This document shows positions 44,062 to 53,194 of a DNA stretch of 64,000 nucleotides, one piece after another; position 1 is the first letter of the stretch, and every line of letters starts with the position of its first letter. Source of the stretch: an uncultured Sphingomonadaceae bacterium (GTDB lineage Bacteria; Pseudomonadota; Alphaproteobacteria; Sphingomonadales; Sphingomonadaceae). The stretch is from contig CAMLGC010000007.1 in NCBI GenBank assembly GCA_946479505.1, positions 1 to 64,000 on the forward strand, read 5' to 3'. Below the pieces are notes generated by a model that searched no databases, had not been told where the DNA came from, and was given only the letters and a program-made list of their open reading frames with translations. The translations under genes were made by a program, and so were the position numbers.

Positions 44062-44792
44062 GTCTCGCCTCCCGAGATCGAGATCGCCTGGCCGGTCACC
44101 GATCGCGCCGCGTCGCTCACCAGCCACAGCACGGTGGCGGCGACCTCTTCGGGCGTGACGAAGCGGCCTTGCGGATTGGCGAGTGCCGCACGGGCGTCTT
44201 CCTCGCTGCGGCCGGTCTTGGCGGCGATCGTTTCGATCGAAGCATCGAGCAGCGGCGTTTCGGTGAAGCCTGGACACACGGCGTTGACCGTCACGCCGCT
44301 TCTGGCGATCTCGGTGGCGAGCGCGCGCATCAAGCCGACGACGCCGTGCTTCGCCGCCACATAGGGCGCGACATAGGGATAGCCCTTGAGCCCTGCGGTC
44401 GAGGCGACGAACACGATCCGGCCCTGCCCACGCGCGGCCATCGGCTCGATCGCTGGGCGGACGCTGAGGAACGCAGCGGTAAGGTTGGCGGCAAGCACCG
44501 CGTTCCAGTCGGCGAGCGACACCTTGGCCGCCGGGCCGCTGGCGGTGCCGCCGGCATTGGCGACGGCGATGTCGAACGGCCCGCGCGCGCCCTCCGCCTC
44601 TTTGTAGAGCGCGGCGACCGCCGCCTCGTCGGTCACGTCGGCGACCAGCCCGTGGATGCGCGGATGCGCGACCGCGTCGAGCACCGCGCGGCGGCGGCCG
44701 CAGATCGTCACCTCGATTCCCGCCTCGGCGAGCGCCAGCGCGATCGCCTTGCCGATTCCGGTCCCGCCGCCGGTAACGAGCGCGTGCTTCAT
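44055..44792 (-). CDS. Short-chain dehydrogenase/reductase (3-hydroxyacyl-CoA dehydrogenase-like)
   Basis: A 245-residue SDR with the cofactor motif [10 protein letters not shown] near the N-terminus, NAGG, a catalytic Ser in [19 protein letters not shown] (YxxxK) and a CPGFTETPL segment. In 2-aminobenzoyl-CoA gene clusters an SDR is assigned to the 3-hydroxyacyl-CoA dehydrogenase step. NAD versus NADP preference cannot be judged with confidence. The start at 44792 overlaps the stop of the monooxygenase/reductase gene (ATGA). Confidence 0.92.
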   Translation of the reverse strand: MKHALVTGGGTGIGKAIALALAEAGIEVTICGRRRAVLDAVAHPRIHGLVADVTDEAAVAALYKEAEGARGPFDIAVANAGGTASGPAAKVSLADWNAVLAANLTAAFLSVRPAIEPMAARGQGRIVFVASTAGLKGYPYVAPYVAAKHGVVGLMRALATEIARSGVTVNAVCPGFTETPLLDASIETIAAKTGRSEEDARAALANPQGRFVTPEEVAATVLWLVSDAARSVTGQAISISGGETW

Positions 44793-47089
44793 GCCTTGAA
44801 TTCCGCCGCCGCGGCCTTTTCGGCGAGGCGATAGAACTGGTCGCGGCCGGGCAGATACGGATCGGGCCACGCCGCCGATCGGTCACCCAGCGATGCGGCG
44901 GCGTGCAGCGTCCAATAGGGATCGGCGAGATGCGGTCGTGCCAGGCAGACCAAATCCGCGCGCCCCGCGAGCAGGATCGAGTTGACGTGATCGGGCTCGG
45001 TGATGTTGCCGACCGCCATCGTCGCGATGCCCGCCTCGTTGCGGATGCGGTCGGAGAAGGGGGTCTGGAACATCCGGCCGTAAACCGGGCGCGCCTGGAG
45101 CGAGGTCTGCCCTGCCGAGACGTCGCAGATGTCGACGCCGGCCGCCTTGAGCATCGCGGCGATTTTCACCGCCTCTTCTGGCGTCACACCATCCTCGCCG
45201 ACCCAGTCGCTCGCCGAGATGCGCACCGAGATCGGCTTGGCCTCGGGCCACACCGCGCGCACCGCATGAAAGATTTCGAGCGGAAAGCGCATCCGGTTTT
45301 CGAGGCTGCCGCCGTATTCGTCGGTGCGGCGGTTGGTCAGCGGGGTGATGAAGCTCGACAGCAGATAGCCGTGCGCCATGTGCAGCTCGATCATGTCGAA
45401 CCCGCAACGCTCCGCCATCTCGGCCGCGGCAACGAACTGATCGCGGACGCGGTCCATGTCGGCGCGGTCCATCGCCTTGGGCGTCTGGTTGGCGGGCGAC
45501 CAGGCGATGGCGGAAGCGGCCATCACCGGCCAGTTGCCGCTTTCCAGAGGCGCGTCCATCTCCTCCCAGCCGAGCTGGGTCGAGCCCTTGGCGCCCGAAT
45601 GGCCGAGCTGCGCGCAGATCTTCGCGGGCGTTTCGGTGTGGACGAAATCGACCAGCCGCGTCCACGCCGCTTCGTGCTCCGGCGCATAGAGGCCGGGGCA
45701 GCCCGGCGTGATCCGCCCTTCGGCGCTGACGCACGTCATCTCGGTATAGACGAGGCCAGCACCGCCCTTGGCACGCTCGGCATAATGCGCGAAATGCCAG
45801 TCGGTCGGGCAGCCGTCGACCGCCTTGTACTGCGCCATCGGCGAGACGACGACTCGATTGACGAGCCGCATCCCGCGCAAGGCGAACGGCGCGAACATCG
45901 GCGCACGCGGGCGGTTATCGCCGTTCTCCGCGCCGGCGCGTTCCTGGAACCAGCCCTCCGCTCCTTCGAGCCAGGCTGAATCGCGCAGCCGCAGGTTCTC
46001 GTGGCTGATCCGCTGCGATCGCGTCAGCAGCGAATAGGCGAACTGGACGGGATCGAGGTGGAGATAGCGCTCGACCTGCTCGAACCATTCGGCCGAGTTG
46101 CGCGCCGCCGATTGCAGCTTGAGCACCTCGACGCGGCGGGTCTCCTCATAGGCCGCGAATGCGGTGGCGAGATCGGGCGCCCGTTGCAGCTCGTCGGCCA
46201 GCGCCGCCGCGCTTTCGAGCGCGAGCTTGGTCCCCGAACCGATCGAGAAATGCGCGCTCGCCGCGGCGTCGCCGAGCAACACGAGATTGCCGTGGCTCCA
46301 GCGCTCGCATAACACCCGCGGAAAGTTGATCCACGCCGAGCCGCGCAGGTGATGGGCGTTCGACATCAGCCGGTGCCCGCGGAGATGGCGCGCAAAGATG
46401 CGCTCGCAGGCCGCGATCGATTCATCGCGCGTCATGTCGCCGAAGCCGAAGCGTGCCCATGTCGCCTCGGTGCATTCGACGATGAACGTCGCGGTGTCGG
46501 CATCGAACTGATAGGCGTGCGCCCATAGCCAGCCGTGCTCGGTCTTCTCGAAGATGAAGGTGAAGGCGTCGTCGAACTTCTGGTGCGTGCCGAGCCAGAC
46601 GAATTTGTTGGGCCGGACGTCGATCTCGGGGCGGAACGTGTCGGGAAATGCGGCGCGGGCGCGCGAATTGATCCCGTCGGCGGCGATCACGAGATCGTAT
46701 TCCGCCATCAGCGCCGCGATATCGTCGACCGCCGTCTCGAAGCGCAGCTCTACCCCCAGATCAAGCGCTCGCGATTGCAGGATCGTCAGCAGCCGCTGGC
46801 GGCCGATCCCGCAAAAACCGTGGCCGGTCGAGACGATCCGGCTGTCGCCGCGCACCACCGCGATGTCGTCCCAACAGGCGAAGTCGGCGCGGATCGCCTC
46901 GGCGCTTTCGTGATCGTTGGCGGCGAGGTTGCCGAGCGTCTCTTCCGACAGCACCACGCCCCAACCGAACGTGTCATCGGCCCGGTTGCGCTCAAATACC
47001 GCGATCTCGTGAGCAGGATCGCGCAGCTTGAGGCTGATCGCCGCATAGAGCCCGGCCGGTCCTCCTCCAACGATCGCAACCCGCGCCAT
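44789..47089 (-). CDS. 2-Aminobenzoyl-CoA monooxygenase/reductase (salicylyl-CoA 5-hydroxylase-like fusion)
   Basis: A 766-residue two-domain flavoenzyme. The N-terminal half is a flavin monooxygenase: [13 protein letters not shown] motif at residues 8-17 and [20 protein letters not shown] for the second FAD motif. The C-terminal half (from about residue 395) is an old-yellow-enzyme-type FMN reductase ([20 protein letters not shown], then [19 protein letters not shown]). This fusion is the hallmark of the enzyme that hydroxylates and reduces 2-aminobenzoyl-CoA, giving a dearomatised amino-oxocyclohexene CoA ester; a salicylyl-CoA hydroxylase role is the alternative. It is the first gene of the operon. 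Confidence 0.93.
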   Translation of the reverse strand: MARVAIVGGGPAGLYAAISLKLRDPAHEIAVFERNRADDTFGWGVVLSEETLGNLAANDHESAEAIRADFACWDDIAVVRGDSRIVSTGHGFCGIGRQRLLTILQSRALDLGVELRFETAVDDIAALMAEYDLVIAADGINSRARAAFPDTFRPEIDVRPNKFVWLGTHQKFDDAFTFIFEKTEHGWLWAHAYQFDADTATFIVECTEATWARFGFGDMTRDESIAACERIFARHLRGHRLMSNAHHLRGSAWINFPRVLCERWSHGNLVLLGDAAASAHFSIGSGTKLALESAAALADELQRAPDLATAFAAYEETRRVEVLKLQSAARNSAEWFEQVERYLHLDPVQFAYSLLTRSQRISHENLRLRDSAWLEGAEGWFQERAGAENGDNRPRAPMFAPFALRGMRLVNRVVVSPMAQYKAVDGCPTDWHFAHYAERAKGGAGLVYTEMTCVSAEGRITPGCPGLYAPEHEAAWTRLVDFVHTETPAKICAQLGHSGAKGSTQLGWEEMDAPLESGNWPVMAASAIAWSPANQTPKAMDRADMDRVRDQFVAAAEMAERCGFDMIELHMAHGYLLSSFITPLTNRRTDEYGGSLENRMRFPLEIFHAVRAVWPEAKPISVRISASDWVGEDGVTPEEAVKIAAMLKAAGVDICDVSAGQTSLQARPVYGRMFQTPFSDRIRNEAGIATMAVGNITEPDHVNSILLAGRADLVCLARPHLADPYWTLHAAASLGDRSAAWPDPYLPGRDQFYRLAEKAAAAEFKA

Positions 47090-47117
47090 GCAGCCATCCC
47101 ATTCGTTCGGTGTCCGG

Positions 47118-47161
47118 TATGGTAGCGGCGCTCAGGTCATAATTTCAAGCTTAAAGCTTTG
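47118..47161 (-). promoter_or_regulatory. Probable promoter and operator of the anthranilate operon
   Basis: An AT-rich patch in GC-rich surroundings lies 30-70 nt before the first gene. On the minus strand TTGAAA (47148-47143) and TACCAT (about 47124-47119), spaced 18, could be -35 and -10. Two AAGCTT palindromes (47147-47152 and 47154-47159) overlap the -35 and could be bound by the MarR protein of the operon. This is a guess from position and composition. Confidence 0.4.
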
Positions 47162-47182
47162 CGCGGGTTTGGCAAAATGACC

Positions 47183-48019
47183 TCATCGGCCGCCCATGCC
47201 GCGCGTTCGCGTCGCCGTGCGCAAGCAGTCGCCGACAAATATCAGGGACTGCTCGAGATGCCTTCGCCAATAAGCCCAATCGTGCCCGCCGGGCTGCTCC
47301 AGATAGGCATGCGCAATCCCGGCCGCGTCGAGCGCAGCATGGAGGCGGCGGTTGGCATCGAGGAAAATATCTTCTCGACCACAATCGAAGCGGATCGGTG
47401 GTAACGGCGCCTCAGCGCGCGTCATCGCCGCGAGCACGCTCGTGTCCTCGGATGCCGCGCTCCAGCCTGCGCGCGTCTCCTCGATAAGGGCGTCGAGCTG
47501 GCTCGCCTCGGTGATTGACGAATGTGCCGCGACAGCCGCGAGGCGATCGGGATATTTGCCGGCCAGGCGCAGCGCGGCGAAGCCGCCCATGCTCAGCCCG
47601 ATGATGGCCAGCGGCGCGTCCGGTCCGCAGGCGGAACAAGCCTCGATCGTGGCCGCGGGCACCTCATCGACGATCCAGCGCTCGAAATCGCGGTCCGCAT
47701 GCGGCACGTAACCCGATCCGTCGCCCGCGAGCCCGTCTGACGGCATCGCCAGCACCAACGGCGGGATGTCGCCCGCAGCGATCAGGCGCTGCGCGGTGAC
47801 ATGCGCCGCCCCCTTCAACGCCCACGCCCAGTGCGAACCGTACACGCCGTGGAGCAGCATCACGATGGGAAGCGGGCGGGCCGTCGTTTCGGCTTCGGGT
47901 GGGGCGTAGAGCGTGATATCGGCGCGGCCACCCAGCGCGGCGCTCTTGACGGTCAGAAAGCGCAGCCCCTCCGTCGTGATGTCAGGGTCCGATTGCTCGA
48001 TCGTGCGGAAGACGTTCAT
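47183..48019 (-). CDS. Alpha/beta-hydrolase esterase
   Basis: A 278-residue alpha/beta hydrolase of the esterase-D-like group. It has the nucleophile elbow GLSMGG, an oxyanion segment VMLLHGVYGSHWAW, an acidic DCGREDIF region and a C-terminal GGHDWAYW with the catalytic His. No signal peptide is evident. It is the last gene of a four-gene operon (PhyH, amylase-like lipoprotein, alcohol dehydrogenase, esterase); its ATG overlaps the dehydrogenase stop. It might remove an acyl group from a sugar or S-acyl compound; an S-formylglutathione hydrolase role next to an ADH is the other option. Confidence 0.85.
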   Translation of the reverse strand: MNVFRTIEQSDPDITTEGLRFLTVKSAALGGRADITLYAPPEAETTARPLPIVMLLHGVYGSHWAWALKGAAHVTAQRLIAAGDIPPLVLAMPSDGLAGDGSGYVPHADRDFERWIVDEVPAATIEACSACGPDAPLAIIGLSMGGFAALRLAGKYPDRLAAVAAHSSITEASQLDALIEETRAGWSAASEDTSVLAAMTRAEAPLPPIRFDCGREDIFLDANRRLHAALDAAGIAHAYLEQPGGHDWAYWRRHLEQSLIFVGDCLRTATRTRGMGGR

Positions 48020-49128
48020 GGGATCGCGAACACGCCCTTGGCGCTGCGGCCGTTCAGCATGTTGTCGAACGCGAGCTCGGCGCTGGCGAGCGGATAGGTG
48101 TGCGTGATCAGGCTGCCGATCTCGAGCGCGCCGGTCGCGATCCAATCGAACAGCCGCGGGAAATCGCGCGTGGGCACGCAGCCGCCGTAGAGTGGCGTCA
48201 GATACCGTTTGTTCCAGAAGAAGTCGGGCATCGAGACGCGCACGTCGCCGTGTGCGCCGCTCACCTGCACCGCATTGCCGCCGTTGCGCGCAAGCTTGAG
48301 CGGCAGGAACGACAGCGGCCAGACGCCGGTCGCCTCGAACGCGTGGTCCGCGCCGCGGCCTCCGGTCAGCGCTCGCACCGCGTCAACGAGGCGTTGGTGA
48401 TCGGCGTCGTCACCCTCGACGAGGACGCCGTCGGTTGCGCCGAAGGCGCGCGCGCGGTCGATTCCAGCCTGACGGCGGTCGATCGCAATGATCGTCCGGG
48501 CGCCGGCGAGCCGCGCGCCCTGGATGACGTTGAGCCCGACCCCGCCGCACCCGACCACCGCGACGGTCTCGCCCGGCTGAACGGCGGCGACGTTCACCAC
48601 CGAGCCGACCCCGGTCATCACCGCGCAGCCGAGGATGCAGGCGAGCTCGGGCACGAGGTCGGGCGGGAGCGGTGTCACCGCCTCGGCGCGCACGAGCGTG
48701 TAGCGTGCGAAGGTGCCGAGGTGGAACGACCGCTCGATCGGCGTGCCGCGCCAGCGGGTGCCACCGGCATGCGCGCGGCTGGTGCCGAGCGTTTCGGGCG
48801 ACAGCTCATGCGTTCGTTCGCAAAGCGCGTCGCCCTCGCGTGCGCATTGGAAGCATTGGCCGCACGGGATCGCCCAATTGAGCAGCACCGGCTGACCGGG
48901 CGTTATATGGCCGACCCCGTCGCCGACCGATTCAACGATCCCTGCACCTTCGTGCCCCATCACGAGCGGCCCCGGCCAGGTGAGCGAGGCATGATCGGTG
49001 TGGCACAACCCAGCCGCGGTCACGCGCACGCGCACCTCGCCGGGCTCGGGCGCCTCGACCGCGATCTCGTCGAGCATGAAACCGCCCGTGCCGTCAGCGA
49101 TCAGCGCCGGTCCGGTGAGCGTCGTCAT
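48016..49128 (-). CDS. Zinc-dependent alcohol dehydrogenase (MDR family)
   Basis: A 370-residue medium-chain dehydrogenase. The catalytic zinc ligands are Cys42 (AGLCHTDH) and His59 (MGHEGAG); the structural zinc has Cys89, 92, 95 and 103. The NAD motif is VVGCGGVGLN. It most resembles class III-like dehydrogenases, which oxidise S-hydroxymethyl thiols or long-chain/aryl alcohols; the adjacent esterase fits an S-formylthiol pair (formaldehyde detoxification) but the amylase and PhyH neighbours point elsewhere. The start overlaps the amylase stop (ATGA). Confidence 0.9.
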   Translation of the reverse strand: MTTLTGPALIADGTGGFMLDEIAVEAPEPGEVRVRVTAAGLCHTDHASLTWPGPLVMGHEGAGIVESVGDGVGHITPGQPVLLNWAIPCGQCFQCAREGDALCERTHELSPETLGTSRAHAGGTRWRGTPIERSFHLGTFARYTLVRAEAVTPLPPDLVPELACILGCAVMTGVGSVVNVAAVQPGETVAVVGCGGVGLNVIQGARLAGARTIIAIDRRQAGIDRARAFGATDGVLVEGDDADHQRLVDAVRALTGGRGADHAFEATGVWPLSFLPLKLARNGGNAVQVSGAHGDVRVSMPDFFWNKRYLTPLYGGCVPTRDFPRLFDWIATGALEIGSLITHTYPLASAELAFDNMLNGRSAKGVFAIP

Positions 49129-50702
49129 GGGCGGCCGAGCAACGCGGTCTGGTAGGGTGCGAGCATCACCGCGCCGCCCTCGCCACCCGCGGTGCCGAGC
49201 AGGTCGACCGGCGCTATGCTATCGTCCGGCCGATACGACGCCGGAGCATCGGTGAGATTGCTCACGATCAGGAACCGTTCGTCGCCCATCGCGCGCTCGA
49301 CCACCAGCATGCCTTCGGGCGCGTCGAGTACGCGCTCGCTGCCGTGGCGGAAGGCGTCGTGCGCCGCGCGCAGGTCGAGCAGCCGCTCGTAGAGCGAGAG
49401 CAGGGAGGTGGGGTCGCCGGCTTCCTCCTGGACAGAGACGCCGTCGTCGGCACGCGCAAAGTGGTCGGTCCAGTAGCTCTTGGTGCTGCGATACCAGTTG
49501 GCGTGGATGGCTGCGTCCGGATCGGCTTTCCACTGGAAGGCCTCGCGCGTGCCGATGTCCTTCTCATCGGTTTTGTATTCGGGCCGCTGCGCGCCGAGCA
49601 TGCCCAGTTCCTCGCCGTAATAGATGAGCGGCGTGCCCTTGAGCAGCGTCGTCAGCACCGCAGCGGTGCGGAGCTGTTCCGGCGTGATGCCGGGCTCGGA
49701 GGCGAGCCGGTTGGTGTCGTGATTGGCGGCGAAGAGGAGCTGGTGCTTGCCCGGCGGGGTCGCCTCGGCGGTGCCCGCGATCGCCGTGGCGATCTTGGCC
49801 GCATCGAAATCTCGGATCGCGCCCATCAGCGGAAAGGCGAAGACGTAGTCGACATCGCCCTCGGTCAGATACTTGGTGCCGTAGCCCCAATGCGCCTGCT
49901 CGGCGATGAAGGTCACGTCCGGGTTGGTCGCGCGCACCTTGGCGAAGATCGGCTTCCAGAAATCATCGAACAGGTTCGTCAGGATATGCTTGTCGTCGAG
50001 ATCGTCCATCATGTGGTCGAGCCGGAAGCCGTCGACGCCGTCGCTGAAATCGCCATCATGGTTCGGATCGACCCAATCGACGAAGAAGCGCTGGAAATAG
50101 GCCTTGAGCGCGGGCGAGTTCATGTTGACGGTGGTGATCCCGGTCTCACCGTCCGGGAAGCGCGGCGCGATCGTGATGCCGAACGGGCCTTCCTCGGGCT
50201 TGGTGTTTCCGGGCCCGTGCCAGATCAGGAAATCGCTATAGGGCGAATCCGGATGGCCGAGCGCGGAAGTGAACCAGGCATGCCCGTAGGAGACATATTG
50301 GATCTCCTGATCGAGATAGATTTTCATGCCGCGTTCGTGGATCGCCGAAACGAGCCGATGATAATCGGCCATCGTCCCGAATTCCGGATCGATTCCTTCG
50401 AAATCGTCGGCGAAATAATTGTGGTAGAATTCGGATGGGTAGAGCGGCGTCAGCAGGATCGAGGTGACGCCGAGCCGCTGGAGATAGTCGAGGCTGTCGA
50501 TGATCCCCTGAAGATCCCCCTCGCCGTCGCCGTTGCTGTCGCGCATCGAACGGGTGAAAATCTGGTAGAAGACCTCGTCCGCGGGCGTGGCAGGTGCTGC
50601 GGCAACGGCAACCGGCGGCCGGGAGGTGACCGCCGGCGCCGTCGCGCACGAGGCGAGCGTCGCGGCGAGCGCGACGCCCAGCACGCAGGAAACACCCCTC
50701 AC
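49125..50702 (-). CDS. GH13 alpha-amylase-like lipoprotein
   Basis: A 525-residue membrane-anchored glycoside hydrolase. Residues 1-19 end in lipobox LASC, so Cys19 is probably lipidated. The GH13 barrel shows VDGFRLDHM with nucleophile Asp229, IAEQAH with acid/base Glu268 and NHDTNR with the transition-state Asp. Region I differs from the usual DxxxNH: it reads LDQEIQYVSYGH (130-141). The start is taken as GTG at 50702, whose TGA overlap with the PhyH gene (GTGA) matches the other junctions. Likely substrate: an alpha-glucan fragment or glucoside in the periplasm. Confidence 0.88.
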   Translation of the reverse strand: MRGVSCVLGVALAATLASCATAPAVTSRPPVAVAAAPATPADEVFYQIFTRSMRDSNGDGEGDLQGIIDSLDYLQRLGVTSILLTPLYPSEFYHNYFADDFEGIDPEFGTMADYHRLVSAIHERGMKIYLDQEIQYVSYGHAWFTSALGHPDSPYSDFLIWHGPGNTKPEEGPFGITIAPRFPDGETGITTVNMNSPALKAYFQRFFVDWVDPNHDGDFSDGVDGFRLDHMMDDLDDKHILTNLFDDFWKPIFAKVRATNPDVTFIAEQAHWGYGTKYLTEGDVDYVFAFPLMGAIRDFDAAKIATAIAGTAEATPPGKHQLLFAANHDTNRLASEPGITPEQLRTAAVLTTLLKGTPLIYYGEELGMLGAQRPEYKTDEKDIGTREAFQWKADPDAAIHANWYRSTKSYWTDHFARADDGVSVQEEAGDPTSLLSLYERLLDLRAAHDAFRHGSERVLDAPEGMLVVERAMGDERFLIVSNLTDAPASYRPDDSIAPVDLLGTAGGEGGAVMLAPYQTALLGRP

Positions 50703-51613
50703 GCCGCGAACCGCGCGACGTCGGGGGTCCGTTCCCACGGAATGGCGCGCGCGTTCTCGGCCATCGCCGGCAGCACCGCGTCGACGCGCGCCCGCAGTTC
50801 GGGCGTCCAGTCGAGCGGGGTCAGCGGGCGCTCGGGCGTGACGATATCGTCGTTGCGCATATAGCCCATCATCGCGCGCGCCTGCATGCCCGGCGACATC
50901 GTGCCCCAATGCGGCATGTACCAGAGCGTGAGCAGCGGCCGTTCGTGCGCGGTCGCGTTGCCGTAGGCGCTGTGGATCAGCCGCGCGTCGCCGACGAGCA
51001 CATCCCCGGCTTTCACCGGCACTGCCACCTCGTCGGGATGCGATGCGAAGGCGGGGTTGTCGGGGTTGAGGAAGCCCTGAAGCTCGGACGAATGCGCCGC
51101 CTCGAGATGGTGGAGCGGGTGATCGCTCCGGTGCGTGCCCGGGATGACGCGCAGGCAGCCGTTCTCGGGCGTGGTGTCGGTGAGATAGATCATCGCGAAC
51201 CATTGCTGCGGCCGCGCCTCGTAGCTCTCGGGCTCGGTCCAGCCCCACCAATCCTGATGCCAGAAGAGCGGCGGGCCGCCCGCGGGCTTGGAGATGAGGA
51301 ATCCGCCCGTCCAGCGCGGATCGCTCGCACCGAGCCCGCGCAACATGTCGATCAGTCCCTGGTGGCCGATGATGTCGGCGAATTCGGGGCTGTCGCTCAG
51401 ATGGCACAGCGAGCCGTTCGACTTCACCTTCTCGCGCGCTTCGGCGCTCTCGCGGAATAGCCGCGCATGCGCGCGCAGCAGCAGCGTGTCGATCAGCCCC
51501 GGATCGAGCAGGCCGGGGATGCGGACGAAGCCGTCGCGATCGAGCGCTTCGGCGGCGGTGGAGGCTTCCCCGGTGGGGCGCGCTGCGGTGGCTGTGGTCA
51601 TCATGAGCGTCAT
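50699..51613 (-). CDS. Phytanoyl-CoA dioxygenase (PhyH) family protein
   Basis: A 304-residue Fe(II)/2-oxoglutarate dioxygenase of the PhyH type. The iron-binding HxD is in FWHQDWWGW and the distal His in LIHSAYGN; GCLRVIPGTHRSD is the usual segment between them. Bacterial PhyH proteins hydroxylate diverse small molecules, so the substrate is not fixed by family. It heads a four-gene overlapping operon with an amylase-like lipoprotein, alcohol dehydrogenase and esterase. Three nearby in-frame ATGs (51613, 51604, 51601) are possible starts. Confidence 0.88.
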   Translation of the reverse strand: MTLMMTTATAARPTGEASTAAEALDRDGFVRIPGLLDPGLIDTLLLRAHARLFRESAEAREKVKSNGSLCHLSDSPEFADIIGHQGLIDMLRGLGASDPRWTGGFLISKPAGGPPLFWHQDWWGWTEPESYEARPQQWFAMIYLTDTTPENGCLRVIPGTHRSDHPLHHLEAAHSSELQGFLNPDNPAFASHPDEVAVPVKAGDVLVGDARLIHSAYGNATAHERPLLTLWYMPHWGTMSPGMQARAMMGYMRNDDIVTPERPLTPLDWTPELRARVDAVLPAMAENARAIPWERTPDVARFAA

Positions 51614-51706
51614 TGTAACGGGCGTCGGGGCGCAGCACAGCCGCGCACAATGTTGCGGTCGAGCTCAAAAACTATCGTGTAATTGCTCAATTGGCCATGC
51701 GCATGC

Positions 51707-53107
51707 TCAGCTCGTCGAACGAGGTTTGGCGGGAACCGGGCGGACGCGCAGCCAACAAAGCGCAGACAGGAACAGGAAGCCGCCGCCGAGCAGAAATATC
51801 AGGCCCTTGTCATCGGCGCCGACAAGAAGCGGCCCCACCGCGAAGCTTGCGACGAGCTGCGGCAGCACCACCGCAAGGTTGAATAGCCCCATGAAGAGCC
51901 CGAGCCGCGCGCCCTCGACGCGCTCGGTCATGATCGCAAACGGCAAGCTGACGATCGCGCCCCAACCGATGCCGGCGAGTGCCATCAGCGCGAACAGAGC
52001 GCCCTGCGTATCGGCGAAAAGTCCGATCGCAGCGAAGGCGGCGGCCATCACCAGCACCGCTGCGGCGTGAACATGGACCTGGCGAAAGCGCGTCGTGAGC
52101 GGCGCGAGCAACAGCGCGGGCGCGATCGCCGCAACGCCATTGAGCGCCAGATAGGCGAGCGCGACGGTGCGGCCGAGCGCCGCGTCGTCGAGCCCGGGAA
52201 GCCGCCCCTGCACGAACGCCACGAGATAGATGAAGAGCGACTGCACGCCGACCCAGCTCAGGGCGTGCGCGGCGATCACGCGCCGGAACGGATCGCCCGA
52301 GATCAGCGCATGGGCGATCAGCAGCGCGGTGGCGAGCGCGCAGGCGAGTTCGGGCACCCCTACCGCCGGCGTCGCGCCGAGCAGGCGCGCAGCCATCGCA
52401 TAGACGTCATAGACGAGCAGCGCCGCAAGCGGCGAAAGCGAGGCGAAGGCGGCGATCGTCGGCGCCACGCGTTCGGTCTCGACGGTGCGCGGGGATGCGC
52501 GGGGTTCCTCGATGAGGAGGGCGGGTCCAATCGATAGTACCAGCACGATTCCGACGCCGGCATAGATCAGCGTCTCGTTGCCGAAAAGCGCGCCGATCGC
52601 ATAGGCGAGCACGCCGAAACCGCCCGATACCGTCTGCATCCAGCCATAGCCGCGCGCGCGCTCGGCGCCGTCGGGCGTCACGTCGGCGATGATCGCGCGG
52701 GTGGGATTGAAGCTGACGTTGATCGCGAGATCGAGCGCGAGCGCGACGGTTATCGCGACGCCGATTACGCTTTCGAGCCCCAGCGCGGCCGAGATCGCGC
52801 CGATTTCGGGCAGCGCGAGCAGCATCAACGCGGCGGTGATCCCGCCGACGATGATGAAAACGCGTCGTCGGCCGTTCCACACCCAGACGCGGTCGCTGAT
52901 GAGCCCGACCGCGACCTGCCCCAGGATGCCGGCGATCGGCCCGGCCGCCCAGATCAGCCCGATCGCTTCGACGTCGAGGTTGTAGCGCGTCGCGAGAATC
53001 CAGCTCAGCGCGGAAATCTGCACCGACAGCGCGAACCCCATCGCGGTCGCGGGCAGGCTGAGCAGGGCGAAGAAGCCGCGCGTCCGGCGGCGTTGAATGT
53101 CGAGCAT
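51707..53107 (-). CDS. Sugar transporter, MFS/SLC45-like (GPH)
   Basis: A 466-residue inner-membrane carrier with 11-12 hydrophobic helices. The segment GPIAGILGQVAVGLISDR followed by WNGRRRVF has the RxGRR-type loop of the sucrose/maltose cation symporter group. Caulobacter and sphingomonad maltose loci carry similar carriers, fitting the neighbouring alpha-glucosidase, amylase and TonB receptor. The start at 53107 has a GGGAGAGG ribosome-binding site. It is divergent from the AraC gene and follows the PhyH promoter region. Confidence 0.88.
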   Translation of the reverse strand: MLDIQRRRTRGFFALLSLPATAMGFALSVQISALSWILATRYNLDVEAIGLIWAAGPIAGILGQVAVGLISDRVWVWNGRRRVFIIVGGITAALMLLALPEIGAISAALGLESVIGVAITVALALDLAINVSFNPTRAIIADVTPDGAERARGYGWMQTVSGGFGVLAYAIGALFGNETLIYAGVGIVLVLSIGPALLIEEPRASPRTVETERVAPTIAAFASLSPLAALLVYDVYAMAARLLGATPAVGVPELACALATALLIAHALISGDPFRRVIAAHALSWVGVQSLFIYLVAFVQGRLPGLDDAALGRTVALAYLALNGVAAIAPALLLAPLTTRFRQVHVHAAAVLVMAAAFAAIGLFADTQGALFALMALAGIGWGAIVSLPFAIMTERVEGARLGLFMGLFNLAVVLPQLVASFAVGPLLVGADDKGLIFLLGGGFLFLSALCWLRVRPVPAKPRSTS

Positions 53108-53194
53108 GCCTCTCCCGTCGCGGAGCGTCCGCGAGGCCAGAGAGCCCGGCGGCGGGGTTGCGCGCAAACGAAAAAACTATCATGCGCTTGATGT

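Noticed and set aside
48016..49128. Alcohol dehydrogenase plus esterase as a standard glutathione-dependent formaldehyde pair
   Set aside because: Possible, but the operon with PhyH and an amylase-like lipoprotein and the shorter esterase do not fit well; kept only as an alternative in the feature text.
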